Under the pieces are notes generated by a model that did no database searches, had not been told where the DNA came from, and saw only the letters and a list, made by a program, of their open reading frames with translations. From positions 1 to 19,725 of the forward strand of contig JAHZHB010000098.1 of NCBI GenBank assembly GCA_019420465.1: a stretch of DNA of 19,725 nt, given 5' to 3'. This document shows positions 1 through 8,621 of this stretch, one piece after another (position 1 is the first letter of the stretch; each line of letters starts with the position of its first letter). A program made the translations under genes and the position numbers. This DNA comes from Lachnospiraceae bacterium. Lineage in GTDB: Bacteria; Bacillota; Clostridia; Lachnospirales; Lachnospiraceae.

Positions 1-966
1 TATGTACGTCGTTCCCGTGAGCGTTTCTGCGCCAAGGGCATGGAGCAGGATAAGATCAATGCCTATATGACCCTGTATACAGCACTGGTAACGATCTGCA
101 AGGCAGCAGCACCGATGATCCCGTTCATGACAGAGGAGATCTACCAGAATCTTGTATGCTCCGTTGATAAGACAGCACCGGAGAGCATCCATCTGTGCGA
201 TTATCCGACTGTAAACGAGGCATGGATCGACACAGAGCTTGAAAAGAACATGGATGAGCTCTTAAAAGTCGTAGTAATGGGACGTGCCGCCAGAAATACA
301 GCCAATATCAAGAACCGTCAGCCGATCGGCAAGATGTATGTCAAAGCTCCGTATGCACTGAATGAGTTCTTCAAGGCCATCATTGAAGATGAGCTTAATA
401 TCAAAGACGTTGTCTTCACAGATGATGTCGAGAACTTTGTCACCTACAGCTTCAAGCCGCAGTTAAAGACTGTTGGTCCGAAGTTTGGCAAGCTGCTCGG
501 AAAGATCCGTCCGGCACTGGCAGGACTTGACGGTCACAAGGCCATGGCTGAGATCAAAGAGAACGGCAAGCTGGTTCTGGATCTCGGTGACGAAAAGATC
601 GAGCTTCTTGAAGAGGATCTGCTGATCGATATGGCCCAGATGGATGGCTATGTATCCGAAGGTGACAATACCGTAACGGTTGTACTGGATACCAACCTGA
701 CACCGGAGCTGATCGAAGAGGGCTTTGTCCGCGAGGTCATCAGCAAGATCCAGACCATGCGTAAAGAGGCCGGTTTTGAGGTGATGGACAAGATCCGTAT
801 CTCTGTTTCCGGCAACGACAGGATCAAGGCTCTGGTAAAAGCACATCAGGAAGAGATCCAGAATGAAGTCATGGCAGACGAGACACAGTACGATACGCTG
901 TCCGGCTATGAAAAAGAATGGAAGATCAATTCCGAAAATGTAACACTGGCAGTTGAAAAACTGTGA
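1..966 (+). CDS. ileS: Isoleucyl-tRNA synthetase, C-terminal part (5' end outside window)
   Basis: This enzyme charges tRNA-Ile with isoleucine in the cytoplasm. The open frame runs into the window from base 1, so only the last 321 residues are visible. It opens with YVRRSRERF, the end of the catalytic core of IleRS, followed by the helical anticodon-binding domain (AAAPMIPFMTEEIYQNL, then WIDTELEKNMDELLKVVVMGRAARN) and a C-terminal domain ending in REVISKIQTMRKEAGFEVMDKIRIS. The terminal region has no cysteine pairs that could form the C-terminal zinc site of E. coli-type IleRS. Together with the YVRRSRERF sequence, this suggests the eukaryote-like type 2 IleRS class (inference). Stop TGA lies at 964-966. 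The next gene follows in the same direction after a hairpin. Confidence 0.95.
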   Translation, partial: YVRRSRERFCAKGMEQDKINAYMTLYTALVTICKAAAPMIPFMTEEIYQNLVCSVDKTAPESIHLCDYPTVNEAWIDTELEKNMDELLKVVVMGRAARNTANIKNRQPIGKMYVKAPYALNEFFKAIIEDELNIKDVVFTDDVENFVTYSFKPQLKTVGPKFGKLLGKIRPALAGLDGHKAMAEIKENGKLVLDLGDEKIELLEEDLLIDMAQMDGYVSEGDNTVTVVLDTNLTPELIEEGFVREVISKIQTMRKEAGFEVMDKIRISVSGNDRIKALVKAHQEEIQNEVMADETQYDTLSGYEKEWKINSENVTLAVEKL

Positions 967-972
967 TAAATA

Positions 973-1018
973 TCACTTCCTTTCGCAGCCGGACAGTACC
1001 TGTCCGGCTGCAAAGTGA
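973..1018 (+). terminator. Hairpin between ileS and glgP (possible terminator or attenuator)
   Basis: A perfect 12-bp inverted repeat GCAGCCGGACAG/CTGTCCGGCTGC (985-996 and 1000-1011) surrounds a 3-nt loop, just after the ileS stop. Outer bases TCACTT (973-978) can also pair with AAGTGA (1013-1018). No run of T follows, so it may terminate poorly, act as an RNA-stability element, or leave glgP partly cotranscribed with ileS. Confidence 0.5.
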
Positions 1019-1060
1019 ATTGTAATAGAAAATTGCCAAAGAAGAGGAGGAATGTGTGTA

Positions 1061-3532
1061 ATGTCAAACTATCCACAGTTTGAAAAGGAAACATTCAAAA
1101 AGAACGTAAAAGAGAATGTAAAGACTCTGTACAGAAAGACCTTAAAGGAAGCTACTCCCGAGCAGGTATACCAGGCGGTATGCTATACCGTAAAGGATGC
1201 CGTGATCGACGACTGGCTGGCTTCCCAGGATGCCTTTGAAAAACAGGACCCGAAGATCGTGTACTATATGTCCATGGAATTTCTGATGGGTCGTGCACTT
1301 GGCAACAACCTGATCAACCTCTGTGCATACAACGAAGTAAAAGAAGCTTTAGATGAACTTGGATTTGACCTGAACCTGATCGAGGACCAGGAGCCGGATG
1401 CGGCACTGGGAAACGGTGGTCTGGGTCGTTTGGCAGCATGCTTTCTTGACTCACTTGCAACTCTTGGCTACTGTGCCTATGGCTGTGGTATCCGCTACAA
1501 ATACGGTATGTTCAAACAGGAGATCAAAGACGGTTATCAGGTAGAGGTACCGGACAACTGGTTAAAAGACGGCAATCCGTTTGAGCTCCGTCGTCCGGAA
1601 TATGCCAAAGAGGTTAAATTCGGCGGCTATGTCCGTGTGGATTATGACCCGGTAACAAAGAGAAACCATTATATTCAGGATGGTTACCAGTCTGTTATGG
1701 CTGTGCCGTACGATATGCCGATCATCGGTTACAACAACCATGTCGTTGATACCTTACGTATCTGGGATGCACAGGCGATCAATGATTTTGAGCTGAGCTC
1801 CTTTGACAAGGGTGAATACAGAAAGGCCGTAGAGCAGGAGAATCTGGCCAAGAATATCGTAGAGGTACTGTATCCGAATGACAACCATTATGCAGGTAAA
1901 GAGCTGCGTCTGAAACAGCAGTACTTCTTTATTTCCGCAAGTGTACAGACCGCGATCCAGAAATTCAAGGAAAAACACAGCGATATCCACGATCTGCCGA
2001 AGAAGGTAACGTTCCAGATGAACGATACCCATCCGACCGTAGCTGTAGCCGAACTGATGCGTATCCTTGTTGATGAGGAAGGTCTCGAGTGGGAAGATGC
2101 ATGGGATATCACCACCCATACCTGTGCCTACACTAACCATACGATCATGGCAGAAGCTCTGGAAAAATGGCCGATCGAGCTGTTCTCCCGTCTGCTTCCG
2201 CGTATCTATCAGATCGTAGAGGAGATCAACAGACGTTTCCTGATCGAGATCCAGAACCGTTATCCGGGTGATCAGAACAAGGTTGCCAAGATGGCGATCA
2301 TCTATGACGGACAGGTCAAGATGGCGCATCTGGCTATCGTTGGCGGTTATTCTGTCAACGGTGTGGCCCGTCTGCATACCGAGATCCTGGAAAAACAGGA
2401 GCTGAAAGACTTCTATGAGATGATGCCGGAGAAGTTCAACAACAAGACAAACGGTATCACACAGCGAAGATTCTTAAAGCATGCCAACCCGCTTTTGGCT
2501 GACTGGATCACAGAGCATATCGGTGATGAGTGGATCACAGATCTGCCGAAGATCGACAAACTGTCCCTGTATGTCGATGATCCGAAGGCACAGCAGGAGT
2601 TTATGAACATCAAGTACCAGAACAAGCTGCGTCTGGCCAAATATATCAAAGAGCATAACGGCATCGATGTCGATCTGCACTCCATCTTTGATGTACAGGT
2701 AAAACGTCTGCATGAGTACAAGAGACAGCTCTTAAACATCCTGCATGTCATGTATCTGTACAACGAGATCAAGGATCATCCGGAAAAAGAGTTCTATCCG
2801 AGAACTTTTATCTTTGGTGCAAAAGCCGCTGCCGGTTACCGTACAGCGAAGCTGACGATCAAGCTGATCAATACCGTAGCCGACGTTATCAACAACGATG
2901 CTTCGATCAATGGCAAGATCAAAGTCGTATTTATCGAAAACTACCGTGTCAGCAACGCAGAGATGATCTTTGCCGCTGCCGATGTATCCGAGCAGATCTC
3001 CACAGCAAGTAAAGAGGCTTCCGGTACAGGTAACATGAAGTTCATGTTAAACGGTGCCCCGACACTCGGAACCATGGATGGTGCCAACGTAGAGATCGTT
3101 GAAGAGGTAGGCGAGGAAAACGCCTTTATCTTCGGTCTGTCCGCACAGGAAGTTATCAACTTTGAGAATAATGGCGGCTATGATCCGAACTATTACTTCA
3201 ATACAGATCAGGATATCCGCCGTGTGCTGATGAGCCTGATCAATGGTAGCTATCAGCATACAGAGCTGTTCAGAGATCTGTATGATTCTCTGCTGACAGA
3301 CAAGTTCGGCAAAGCCGACCGCTACTTTATCCTGGCAGACTTCAAGTCCTATGCCGCAGCACAGCAGAAGGTAGAAGAAGCTTACCGTGATGAAAAACGC
3401 TGGGCACGTATGGCAATGTTAAACGTTGCCAAATCCGGTAAATTTACTTCTGACCGTACGATCCAGCAGTATGTGGACGAGATCTGGAAACTGGATAAAG
3501 TAAAGGTAGAACCGACCGAATCCAACTTCTAA
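1061..3532 (+). CDS. glgP: Glycogen/alpha-glucan phosphorylase
   Basis: This enzyme releases glucose-1-phosphate from the non-reducing ends of glycogen or maltodextrin in the cytoplasm, with pyridoxal phosphate as cofactor. The 823 residues match the usual family length. Family signatures are intact: ALGNGGLGRLAACFLDSLAT near the N-terminus, KRLHEYKRQLLN in the C-terminal half, and EASGTGNMKFMLNGA, whose lysine (about K660) binds PLP. An ATG at 1052 is in frame, but the AGGAGG at 1045-1050 sits only one base before it. The ATG at 1061 has a 10-nt spacer and gives MSNYPQFEKETF, so I chose it. A strong terminator follows. No glycogen synthesis genes are nearby, so the choice between glycogen and maltodextrin as main substrate stays open. 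Confidence 0.95.
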   Translation: MSNYPQFEKETFKKNVKENVKTLYRKTLKEATPEQVYQAVCYTVKDAVIDDWLASQDAFEKQDPKIVYYMSMEFLMGRALGNNLINLCAYNEVKEALDELGFDLNLIEDQEPDAALGNGGLGRLAACFLDSLATLGYCAYGCGIRYKYGMFKQEIKDGYQVEVPDNWLKDGNPFELRRPEYAKEVKFGGYVRVDYDPVTKRNHYIQDGYQSVMAVPYDMPIIGYNNHVVDTLRIWDAQAINDFELSSFDKGEYRKAVEQENLAKNIVEVLYPNDNHYAGKELRLKQQYFFISASVQTAIQKFKEKHSDIHDLPKKVTFQMNDTHPTVAVAELMRILVDEEGLEWEDAWDITTHTCAYTNHTIMAEALEKWPIELFSRLLPRIYQIVEEINRRFLIEIQNRYPGDQNKVAKMAIIYDGQVKMAHLAIVGGYSVNGVARLHTEILEKQELKDFYEMMPEKFNNKTNGITQRRFLKHANPLLADWITEHIGDEWITDLPKIDKLSLYVDDPKAQQEFMNIKYQNKLRLAKYIKEHNGIDVDLHSIFDVQVKRLHEYKRQLLNILHVMYLYNEIKDHPEKEFYPRTFIFGAKAAAGYRTAKLTIKLINTVADVINNDASINGKIKVVFIENYRVSNAEMIFAAADVSEQISTASKEASGTGNMKFMLNGAPTLGTMDGANVEIVEEVGEENAFIFGLSAQEVINFENNGGYDPNYYFNTDQDIRRVLMSLINGSYQHTELFRDLYDSLLTDKFGKADRYFILADFKSYAAAQQKVEEAYRDEKRWARMAMLNVAKSGKFTSDRTIQQYVDEIWKLDKVKVEPTESNF

Positions 3533-3549
3533 AATAATCTATACCGGCA

Positions 3550-3583
3550 GGGATGCCGCCCGTTGTGGCGGCATCCCTTTTTT
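3550..3583 (+). terminator. Intrinsic terminator of glgP
   Basis: An 11-bp perfect GC-rich stem, GGGATGCCGCC (3550-3560) with GGCGGCATCCC (3567-3577), has a 6-nt loop and is followed directly by TTTTTT (3578-3583). It lies 17 bases after the glgP stop. Confidence 0.93.
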
Positions 3584-3599
3584 GCCAAAAGAGGCTGAA

Positions 3600-3628
3600 T
3601 TGACAAGCTAAAGACAGTGTGCTAAACT
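3600..3628 (+). promoter_or_regulatory. Sigma-A-type promoter for the TPR/P-loop gene
   Basis: A perfect -35 TTGACA (3600-3605) lies 17 bp from TAAACT (3623-3628), a fair -10. It sits between the glgP terminator and the next gene, about 60 bases before the chosen start. A second -10-like TATAAT at 3639-3644 has no good -35 at the right distance. Confidence 0.6.
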
Positions 3629-3692
3629 GTTTTTTGATTATAATTGCTTGTAATATGTACAGAGATACATAGAAAATATTGAGGTGAGTACA

Positions 3693-6305
3693 TTGGATAA
3701 GGCGGAATATCAGGTAAAACTGGACCAGTTGAAAAATCTGGTCGAAGAACAGGATTATGACAGTGCGCTGGATCTGGTTCAGACGATCGACTGGCGCCGT
3801 GTCAAAAATATCCGGACGCTTTGCATGGTTGCCGATGTTTATGAAGTCAACGATATGCTGGAGGATACTAAACGGATCCTTCTTTTGGCATTAAAGAGAG
3901 CTTCCTTAGGCAAAAGCATACTTTCACGGCTTGTCGAGCTGTGCCTGCAGATGAATGATACGGCAGGAGCATCCGAATATTATCAGGATTTTGTCAAGGC
4001 AGCCCCCCGCGATGCGGCGAGATACCTGTTGCAGTATAAGATCCTGAAGGCAAACGAGGCGTCTCTGGAAGAACAGATCGATGCCCTGCACGATTACAAA
4101 GAGAGCGAATATACCGAACGCTGGGCGTATGAGCTGGCAAAGCTGTACGACCAGGCCGGTATGGAGCAGGAATGTATCGACGAATGTGATGATATCATTC
4201 TCTGGTTCAGCGAGGGAATCTATGTTGTGCGTGCCATGGAGCTTAAGATGAAGCACACTGCACTGACACCTTCCCAGCAGGACAAATATGACCATCGCTT
4301 CGAAACGATGCCGGAGCTTCTTGAAAAAGAAGAGCCGAAGCCGGTAAAAAAGAAAAAGAAACCGGAGCCGGAACCGGCAGAAACACCGGAAGATAACGAA
4401 CCTGCCGATGAAGCAGCCGCGGCAAAGGATACCGCAGAGGAGCCAAAGAAGCCGTCAGTGATCGAAGAATTTACCAGCACGATCGACCTGCAGTCGAGAC
4501 TGTCAAAGAGTCTCAAAAAGGTGATCGGCAGCATGATTCACGATGATGACGATGAAGATGAACCGGCTGCTAAAGAAGAAAAAGCCAAAGAAGATCTGTA
4601 TGCCCGTGTGGAGACGGATCGCTATGCACCGCAGCTCGAACCGGAACAGCCGGCAGAGAGTGGTGTGCGCCGCGAAGAGGTAGTGACCAGACCGGCATCC
4701 CTGCAGAAAGAAGAAAAAGAGTCTGCATCAGATGAGATCGACTTTTCTTCAATCCTCGAGGCCCAGGCAGATGCCATCGTGGATGGCAAAGATCCGCAGA
4801 GCGTGACCGTCGAAAAGGCAGAACAGGAAGAAAAACCTGCCGAAGACGATTTTGATCTTTCCAGCGTCCTCGAAAGCGAAGTAGCGGATATCCTGAAAGA
4901 AAAAGAAAACAGTACGACCGAAAGTCCTGCAGAAAATGCAAAAGAAACCATAGATCTCGAAGACGCGATCGCCAAAGCTACGACAGAAGAGATCAGAGAG
5001 CCCCAGCCAGTGACTGAAACTGAGTCACAGCCGGAGCCGACGATCGATCTGGAAGCTGCGATCGAAAAGGCCACAGCCGAAGAAGTCCGGGAGCCCAAAC
5101 AGGAGTCTGCACAGGATACAGCCTCTTTTGATCTGGAAGATGCCATCGTAAAACAGGTGACAGAAGAGAAAAAGGAGCCCGAAGAAGCACAGGCAGAGAC
5201 AGCCGTACCGGAGGCAACGATCAATCTGGAGGACGCCATGTACAAGGCTCCGGCAGTAGATGTGCCGCATGCGACACTGGATCTGCAAAAAGAGACGGAC
5301 AAACAGCCGGCAGCAGAGAGTACAGAAGAGAAAAAGGACGACGATTTCGATCTGCAGGCCCTGCTCGCTGCAGAGGTCAGTGATATGGTAGCCAATCCGG
5401 CAGAACCGGAAAAGAAGCCTGAAAAACCGGAAGATGATCTGGTGAAAAAGCTGGAAAAAGAGGCTGAGCGTACGATCGAGCACAGCGAAATGGTCAAAGA
5501 GACCCCACAGGACAAGCGTCTGCGTATCATGCGTGCTGCTCCGGCCAACCGGATGACAGAGGAACAAAAACGGGTATTTACCTACTTTGCCAAGGTTCCG
5601 GGCATGGATACCCAGATCCTTGAAGCGTTGATGAACGCTTATAACGGCGCTGTATCCAAGACTTCCCGTCATGGCAATATTGCTATCATGGGCAGAAAGG
5701 GTACAGGAAAGACCCGTCTGACAGAAGGACTGATCAAGGCACTCTGCAGAGAGTTTGAGCTGTCTGCAGCCAAATTTGCCCGTATTCAGGCGGATGATCT
5801 GAATGAGAAGGATGTAGCCCAGGTCGTAGCCAAGCTTTCCGGCGGCTTCCTTGTGATCGAGAAAGCCGGTCGCATGACAGACGATACCGTACTTAAGCTG
5901 AATCAGGCGATGGAGTTTCGGACGGACAGCATGATCCTGATCATCGAGGATGAAAAGGAAGATATGAAGACACTCTTCGATGAGCATCCGGATTTTGCAG
6001 AAAAGTTTGATGCCGTGATCAAAATCCCGGTATTTACCAACGATGAGCTGGTCACCTTTGCCCGTACGTACGCCGGAGAATGCGGCTACAAGATGGACGA
6101 GATGGGTATTCTGGCACTGTATACGATCATCGGTGCCAACCAGAGCGTGGAGGAGCCGGTATCTATAGCCAAAGTTAAAGGTATGGTTGACGCAGCGATC
6201 GCCAAGGCATCCAAAGGCGGACGCAAGATCGGACGAAAGCTGTCCGGACGTCAGACAGACCGTATGAACCGTATCATTCTGTACGAGAAAGACTTCGAAC
6301 TTTAA
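3693..6305 (+). CDS. TPR / acidic repeat / P-loop ATPase-like protein of unknown function
   Basis: I do not recognise a named gene. The 870-residue product has three parts. Residues 1 to about 200 are helical and TPR-like. Residues about 215-600 are highly acidic (E, D, P, A, K) and hold at least eight degenerate repeats with a hydrophobic-Asp/Asn-hydrophobic core, such as IDFSSILEAQ (near 349), FDLSSVLESEV, IDLEDAIAKA, IDLEAAIEKA, FDLEDAIVKQ and FDLQALLAAEV (near 552). The C-terminal part has a Walker A GRKGTGKT (667-674) and a probable Walker B GGFLVIE (717-723), resembling an AAA-type domain, with a basic tail. It has no signal peptide or TM segment, so it is probably cytoplasmic. An in-frame GTG at 3684 is possible, but GAGGTG (3681-3686) is better placed to serve the TTG at 3693, so I chose TTG. 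It is monocistronic, between its own promoter and terminator. The repeats could be docking motifs (inference). Confidence 0.85.
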   Translation: MDKAEYQVKLDQLKNLVEEQDYDSALDLVQTIDWRRVKNIRTLCMVADVYEVNDMLEDTKRILLLALKRASLGKSILSRLVELCLQMNDTAGASEYYQDFVKAAPRDAARYLLQYKILKANEASLEEQIDALHDYKESEYTERWAYELAKLYDQAGMEQECIDECDDIILWFSEGIYVVRAMELKMKHTALTPSQQDKYDHRFETMPELLEKEEPKPVKKKKKPEPEPAETPEDNEPADEAAAAKDTAEEPKKPSVIEEFTSTIDLQSRLSKSLKKVIGSMIHDDDDEDEPAAKEEKAKEDLYARVETDRYAPQLEPEQPAESGVRREEVVTRPASLQKEEKESASDEIDFSSILEAQADAIVDGKDPQSVTVEKAEQEEKPAEDDFDLSSVLESEVADILKEKENSTTESPAENAKETIDLEDAIAKATTEEIREPQPVTETESQPEPTIDLEAAIEKATAEEVREPKQESAQDTASFDLEDAIVKQVTEEKKEPEEAQAETAVPEATINLEDAMYKAPAVDVPHATLDLQKETDKQPAAESTEEKKDDDFDLQALLAAEVSDMVANPAEPEKKPEKPEDDLVKKLEKEAERTIEHSEMVKETPQDKRLRIMRAAPANRMTEEQKRVFTYFAKVPGMDTQILEALMNAYNGAVSKTSRHGNIAIMGRKGTGKTRLTEGLIKALCREFELSAAKFARIQADDLNEKDVAQVVAKLSGGFLVIEKAGRMTDDTVLKLNQAMEFRTDSMILIIEDEKEDMKTLFDEHPDFAEKFDAVIKIPVFTNDELVTFARTYAGECGYKMDEMGILALYTIIGANQSVEEPVSIAKVKGMVDAAIAKASKGGRKIGRKLSGRQTDRMNRIILYEKDFEL

Positions 6306-6318
6306 ATAGAAACGATAC

Positions 6319-6354
6319 AAAAGAGGACTGTGTCGAGCACATGGTCCTCTTTTT
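6319..6354 (+). terminator. Intrinsic terminator after the TPR/P-loop gene
   Basis: AAAAGAGGAC (6319-6328) pairs with GTCCTCTTTT (6344-6353). An inner TGTG/CACA stem closes the loop, and the right arm ends in a T-run. It lies 14 bases after the stop codon and 48 bases before rsmA. Confidence 0.85.
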
Positions 6355-6402
6355 CACCGAAACGGGAAAGTTCCCAAAAGATACAAAAGGAGGGAGGAAC
6401 CT

Positions 6403-7287
6403 ATGGAGCGAGGAAATAAACCCTGGCTGGGACAGCCGGCGGAGACGATCGCGATCCTGCAGAAATACAGCTTTGTATTTCGCAAACAGTTTGGACAGAA
6501 TTTCCTGATCGATACCCACGTGCTGGACAAGATCATCGATGCAGCCGGTATCACAGAGGATGATTTCGTGATTGAGATCGGACCGGGTATCGGTACGCTG
6601 ACCCAGTATCTGGCGTATCATGCCAGAGAAGTGCTGGCTGTGGAGATCGACCATGATCTGATACCGATCCTTGCGGACACCCTGTCAACTTACAAAAATG
6701 TACATGTGATCAACGAAGATATCCTGAAAGTGGATATCCGGGGCATGATCGAAAAATATAATGGCGGGAAAAAAGCCAAGGTCGTGGCCAATCTGCCGTA
6801 TTATATCACGACACCTATCATCATGGAGCTTCTGGAAAAGAGGATTCCGGTGGAATCGATCACTGTCATGGTGCAGAAAGAGGTGGCGATGCGCATGCAG
6901 GCAGAGCCGGGCAGCAAGGACTACGGCGCGCTGTCTCTGGCGGTACAGTATTATGCTGATCCGTATCTGGCCGCCAATGTGCCGCCTAACTGCTTTATGC
7001 CGCGGCCAAAGGTCGGCAGTGCCGTGATCCGGCTGACCTGTCACGATATGGCTCCTGTCGAAGTACTCGACGAGCATCAGATGTTCCGGCTGATCCGTGC
7101 GTCTTTTAATCAGAGAAGAAAAACGCTGTTTAATGGCCTGAGAAATGCGGCGGATGTCAGCTACAGCGCCGACCAGATCAAAGAAGCGATCGCAGAATGC
7201 GGCTTTTCGCCGTCTGTCCGCGGAGAAGCACTGACACTTGCCGAATTTGCCCGTCTGTCGGATACACTGACACGCAAAAAAGCATAA
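6403..7287 (+). CDS. rsmA: 16S rRNA (adenine1518-N6/adenine1519-N6)-dimethyltransferase
   Basis: RsmA (KsgA) dimethylates two adjacent adenines in the loop of helix 45 of 16S rRNA during late 30S assembly, using S-adenosylmethionine. Loss of this activity is the classic route to kasugamycin resistance. The 294-residue product is of family length. Visible motifs are GQNFL (31-35), the SAM-binding VIEIGPGIGTLT (56-67), the catalytic NLPY (130-133), and NQRRKTLFNGL in the C-terminal RNA-binding part. The start at 6403 has a strong AAGGAGG-type site just upstream. The gene is alone between two terminator hairpins. No separate promoter is obvious in the short gap before it, so some readthrough from upstream is possible. 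Confidence 0.97.
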   Translation: MERGNKPWLGQPAETIAILQKYSFVFRKQFGQNFLIDTHVLDKIIDAAGITEDDFVIEIGPGIGTLTQYLAYHAREVLAVEIDHDLIPILADTLSTYKNVHVINEDILKVDIRGMIEKYNGGKKAKVVANLPYYITTPIIMELLEKRIPVESITVMVQKEVAMRMQAEPGSKDYGALSLAVQYYADPYLAANVPPNCFMPRPKVGSAVIRLTCHDMAPVEVLDEHQMFRLIRASFNQRRKTLFNGLRNAADVSYSADQIKEAIAECGFSPSVRGEALTLAEFARLSDTLTRKKA

Positions 7288-7294
7288 AAAGACA

Positions 7295-7336
7295 TAATGA
7301 AACCGGTCACCTGTTAGCAAGTGGCCGGTTTCATTA
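7295..7336 (+). terminator. Hairpin terminator after rsmA
   Basis: A 16-bp stem with one G-T wobble joins 7295-7310 (ending ACCGGTCAC) and 7321-7336 (starting GTGGCCGGT) around a 10-nt loop, 7 bases after the rsmA stop. The T-run after the right arm is weak (ATTATTAAAGG), so efficiency is uncertain. Confidence 0.75.
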
Positions 7337-7565
7337 TTAAAGGAAGGAGTGTCGCTATAAGCGACGCATGAAAAAGAAATATATGAAAAATAACTTGTAA
7401 GCTTTTTGATGGTTTAAGTATATCCATAAATTATGTGCAATTTATTTTGAAGTTGTAAAGAAAAAATGAACAAAGCCAGAAAGAATTATGAATATCCGGG
7501 ATTTCCTGACATAAATCTGGTATGATATACAGGACAAAAAACAAAGCAAAACAGGAGACAAAGAT
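7337..7565 (+). other. Intergenic leader region with small hairpin and possible 10-codon ORF
   Basis: This AT-rich stretch holds no clear gene. It contains AAGGAG (7344-7349), then a 6-bp hairpin GTCGCT-ATA-AGCGAC (7351-7365), then an ATG at 7368 opening the short frame MKKKYMKNNL ending TAA at 7398-7400. The rest leads to the promoter of the DUF1002 gene. Confidence 0.35.
7518..7526 (+). promoter_or_regulatory. Extended -10 promoter of the DUF1002 gene
   Basis: TGG-TATGAT (7518-7526) is an extended -10 element with 5 of 6 matches to TATAAT, 40 bases before the start codon. No good -35 lies 17 bp upstream. A CTGACA at 7506-7511 is too close to serve. Confidence 0.5.
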
Positions 7566-8426
7566 ATGAAGATAAAGAAAAAATTACTGGCCGGTGCGTT
7601 TGTACTGGCAATGACATGTGGGATGAGTGTGCCGGCACTGGCAGCAGGACAGGACTACTGTGTGGCACTGGGGGCAGATCTTTCCGACGATGAAAAGGAC
7701 AAGGTACTCGAGCTGCTTGCCGTATCCGAAAAGGATCTGGACGGCCATGAGGTAACGGTGACCAATGAAGAGGAGCATAAATACCTCGATGATTACCTGT
7801 CCGCATCTGTGATCGGCAGCCGGGCACTGTCAAGCGTCTATGTCCGTGAGGCCAAAGACGGCTACGGTCTCCAGATAACGACACATAATATCAGCTACTG
7901 TACGACCGGTATGTACCAGAATGCACTGGCCACAGCAGGTCTGAAAAACGCCACAGTCGTGGTTGCCGGCCCTTTTGAACTGTCGGGCACGGCAGCACTG
8001 ATCGGCGCTGTAAAGGCATACAGCGAGCTCTCAGGCGAACCGATCAAAGCAGAGGCTCTGGAGGCAGCCACAGATGAGCTGGTGACCACCGGAGAGATCG
8101 CCGAGGACATCGGCAGCTCTGACGCCGAGGCACTGGTAGGTGCGGTAAAGGATACGATCGTAGCGGAAGGTATCAGCGATGAGGACGGTATCAACAAGGC
8201 GATCGATGAAGCGGCAGGTAAGCTGAATATCACGCTGAGTGATGCAGATAAGGAAAAGATCAATGATGTGATGCAGAAGGTCGGTGATCTGAATCTGAAC
8301 GCCGATGATCTGAAAGAACAGGCAAAACAGCTGTATGACAAGCTGGGTGAGATGAACGTATCCAAAGAGGAAGTCCAGGGCTGGTTTGCCCGTCTGATCG
8401 CCTGGATCAAACAGCTGCTGTCGTGA
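7566..8426 (+). CDS. Secreted DUF1002 family protein
   Basis: The 286-residue product starts with a classic Sec signal peptide: MKIKKK, a hydrophobic core, and an ALA-A cleavage site near residues 24-27. It should therefore be exported. The mature part begins GQDYCVALGADLSDDEKDKVLELL and contains the long conserved stretch of the DUF1002 family (Bacillus YpuA-like), including VVVAGPFELSGTAALIGAVKAYSE, where the similarity is clearest. The second half is helical and acidic, and the protein ends in an amphipathic FARLIAWIKQLLS. The family's biochemical role is not known to me. ATG at 7566 follows AGGAG at a suitable distance. It is monocistronic behind its own promoter, and no strong terminator follows. 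Confidence 0.88.
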   Translation: MKIKKKLLAGAFVLAMTCGMSVPALAAGQDYCVALGADLSDDEKDKVLELLAVSEKDLDGHEVTVTNEEEHKYLDDYLSASVIGSRALSSVYVREAKDGYGLQITTHNISYCTTGMYQNALATAGLKNATVVVAGPFELSGTAALIGAVKAYSELSGEPIKAEALEAATDELVTTGEIAEDIGSSDAEALVGAVKDTIVAEGISDEDGINKAIDEAAGKLNITLSDADKEKINDVMQKVGDLNLNADDLKEQAKQLYDKLGEMNVSKEEVQGWFARLIAWIKQLLS

Positions 8427-8577
8427 AACTACACAAAAGATATGCGATAAAGACGTGAAAAGTATACAAAGTTACGACGAAAAGCCGGTCGTTCATAGTT
8501 TGTTCATATATCAGTGGTAATATAAAAGACAGTTAAGAAAGACATTTTCTTACAGATAATATTTTTTCATAATAATT

Positions 8578-8605
8578 GCCCCGCAGGTCGAGAGACTTAC
8601 GGGGC
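8578..8605 (-). terminator. Hairpin between convergent DUF1002 and cobalamin adenosyltransferase genes
   Basis: GCCCCG (8578-8583) pairs with CGGGGC (8600-8605). An inner AGGTC/GACTT stem, one mismatch and a GAGA tetraloop complete it. On the minus strand it lies 16 bases after the adenosyltransferase stop and is followed by AATTATT. Neither side has a strong T-run, so it is a modest terminator candidate. Confidence 0.5.
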
Positions 8606-8621
8606 ACTCCTCATTTCAGGG

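Noticed and set aside
1754..2377. 207-codon minus-strand frame inside glgP
   Set aside because: Antisense to highly conserved phosphorylase sequence, with no motif or ribosome site of its own.
4622..5548. 308-codon Ser-rich minus-strand frame
   Set aside because: It is the complement of the Glu/Lys/Ala-rich repeat region of the + strand protein, and its Ser and Ala runs mirror those codons.
5025..6320. 431-codon open frame on the minus strand opposite the TPR/P-loop gene
   Set aside because: It lies fully antisense to a gene with clear domain motifs, its product is rich in Cys, Leu, Phe and His with no recognisable domain, and it has no convincing ribosome site. It follows from the codon bias of the acidic + strand gene.
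8427..8577. Small gene or promoter between DUF1002 and cobO
   Set aside because: AT-rich, with no frame of useful length with a ribosome site, and the -35/-10-like strings are wrongly spaced. The ACGAC/GTCGT hairpin at about 8475 is short and lacks a T-run.
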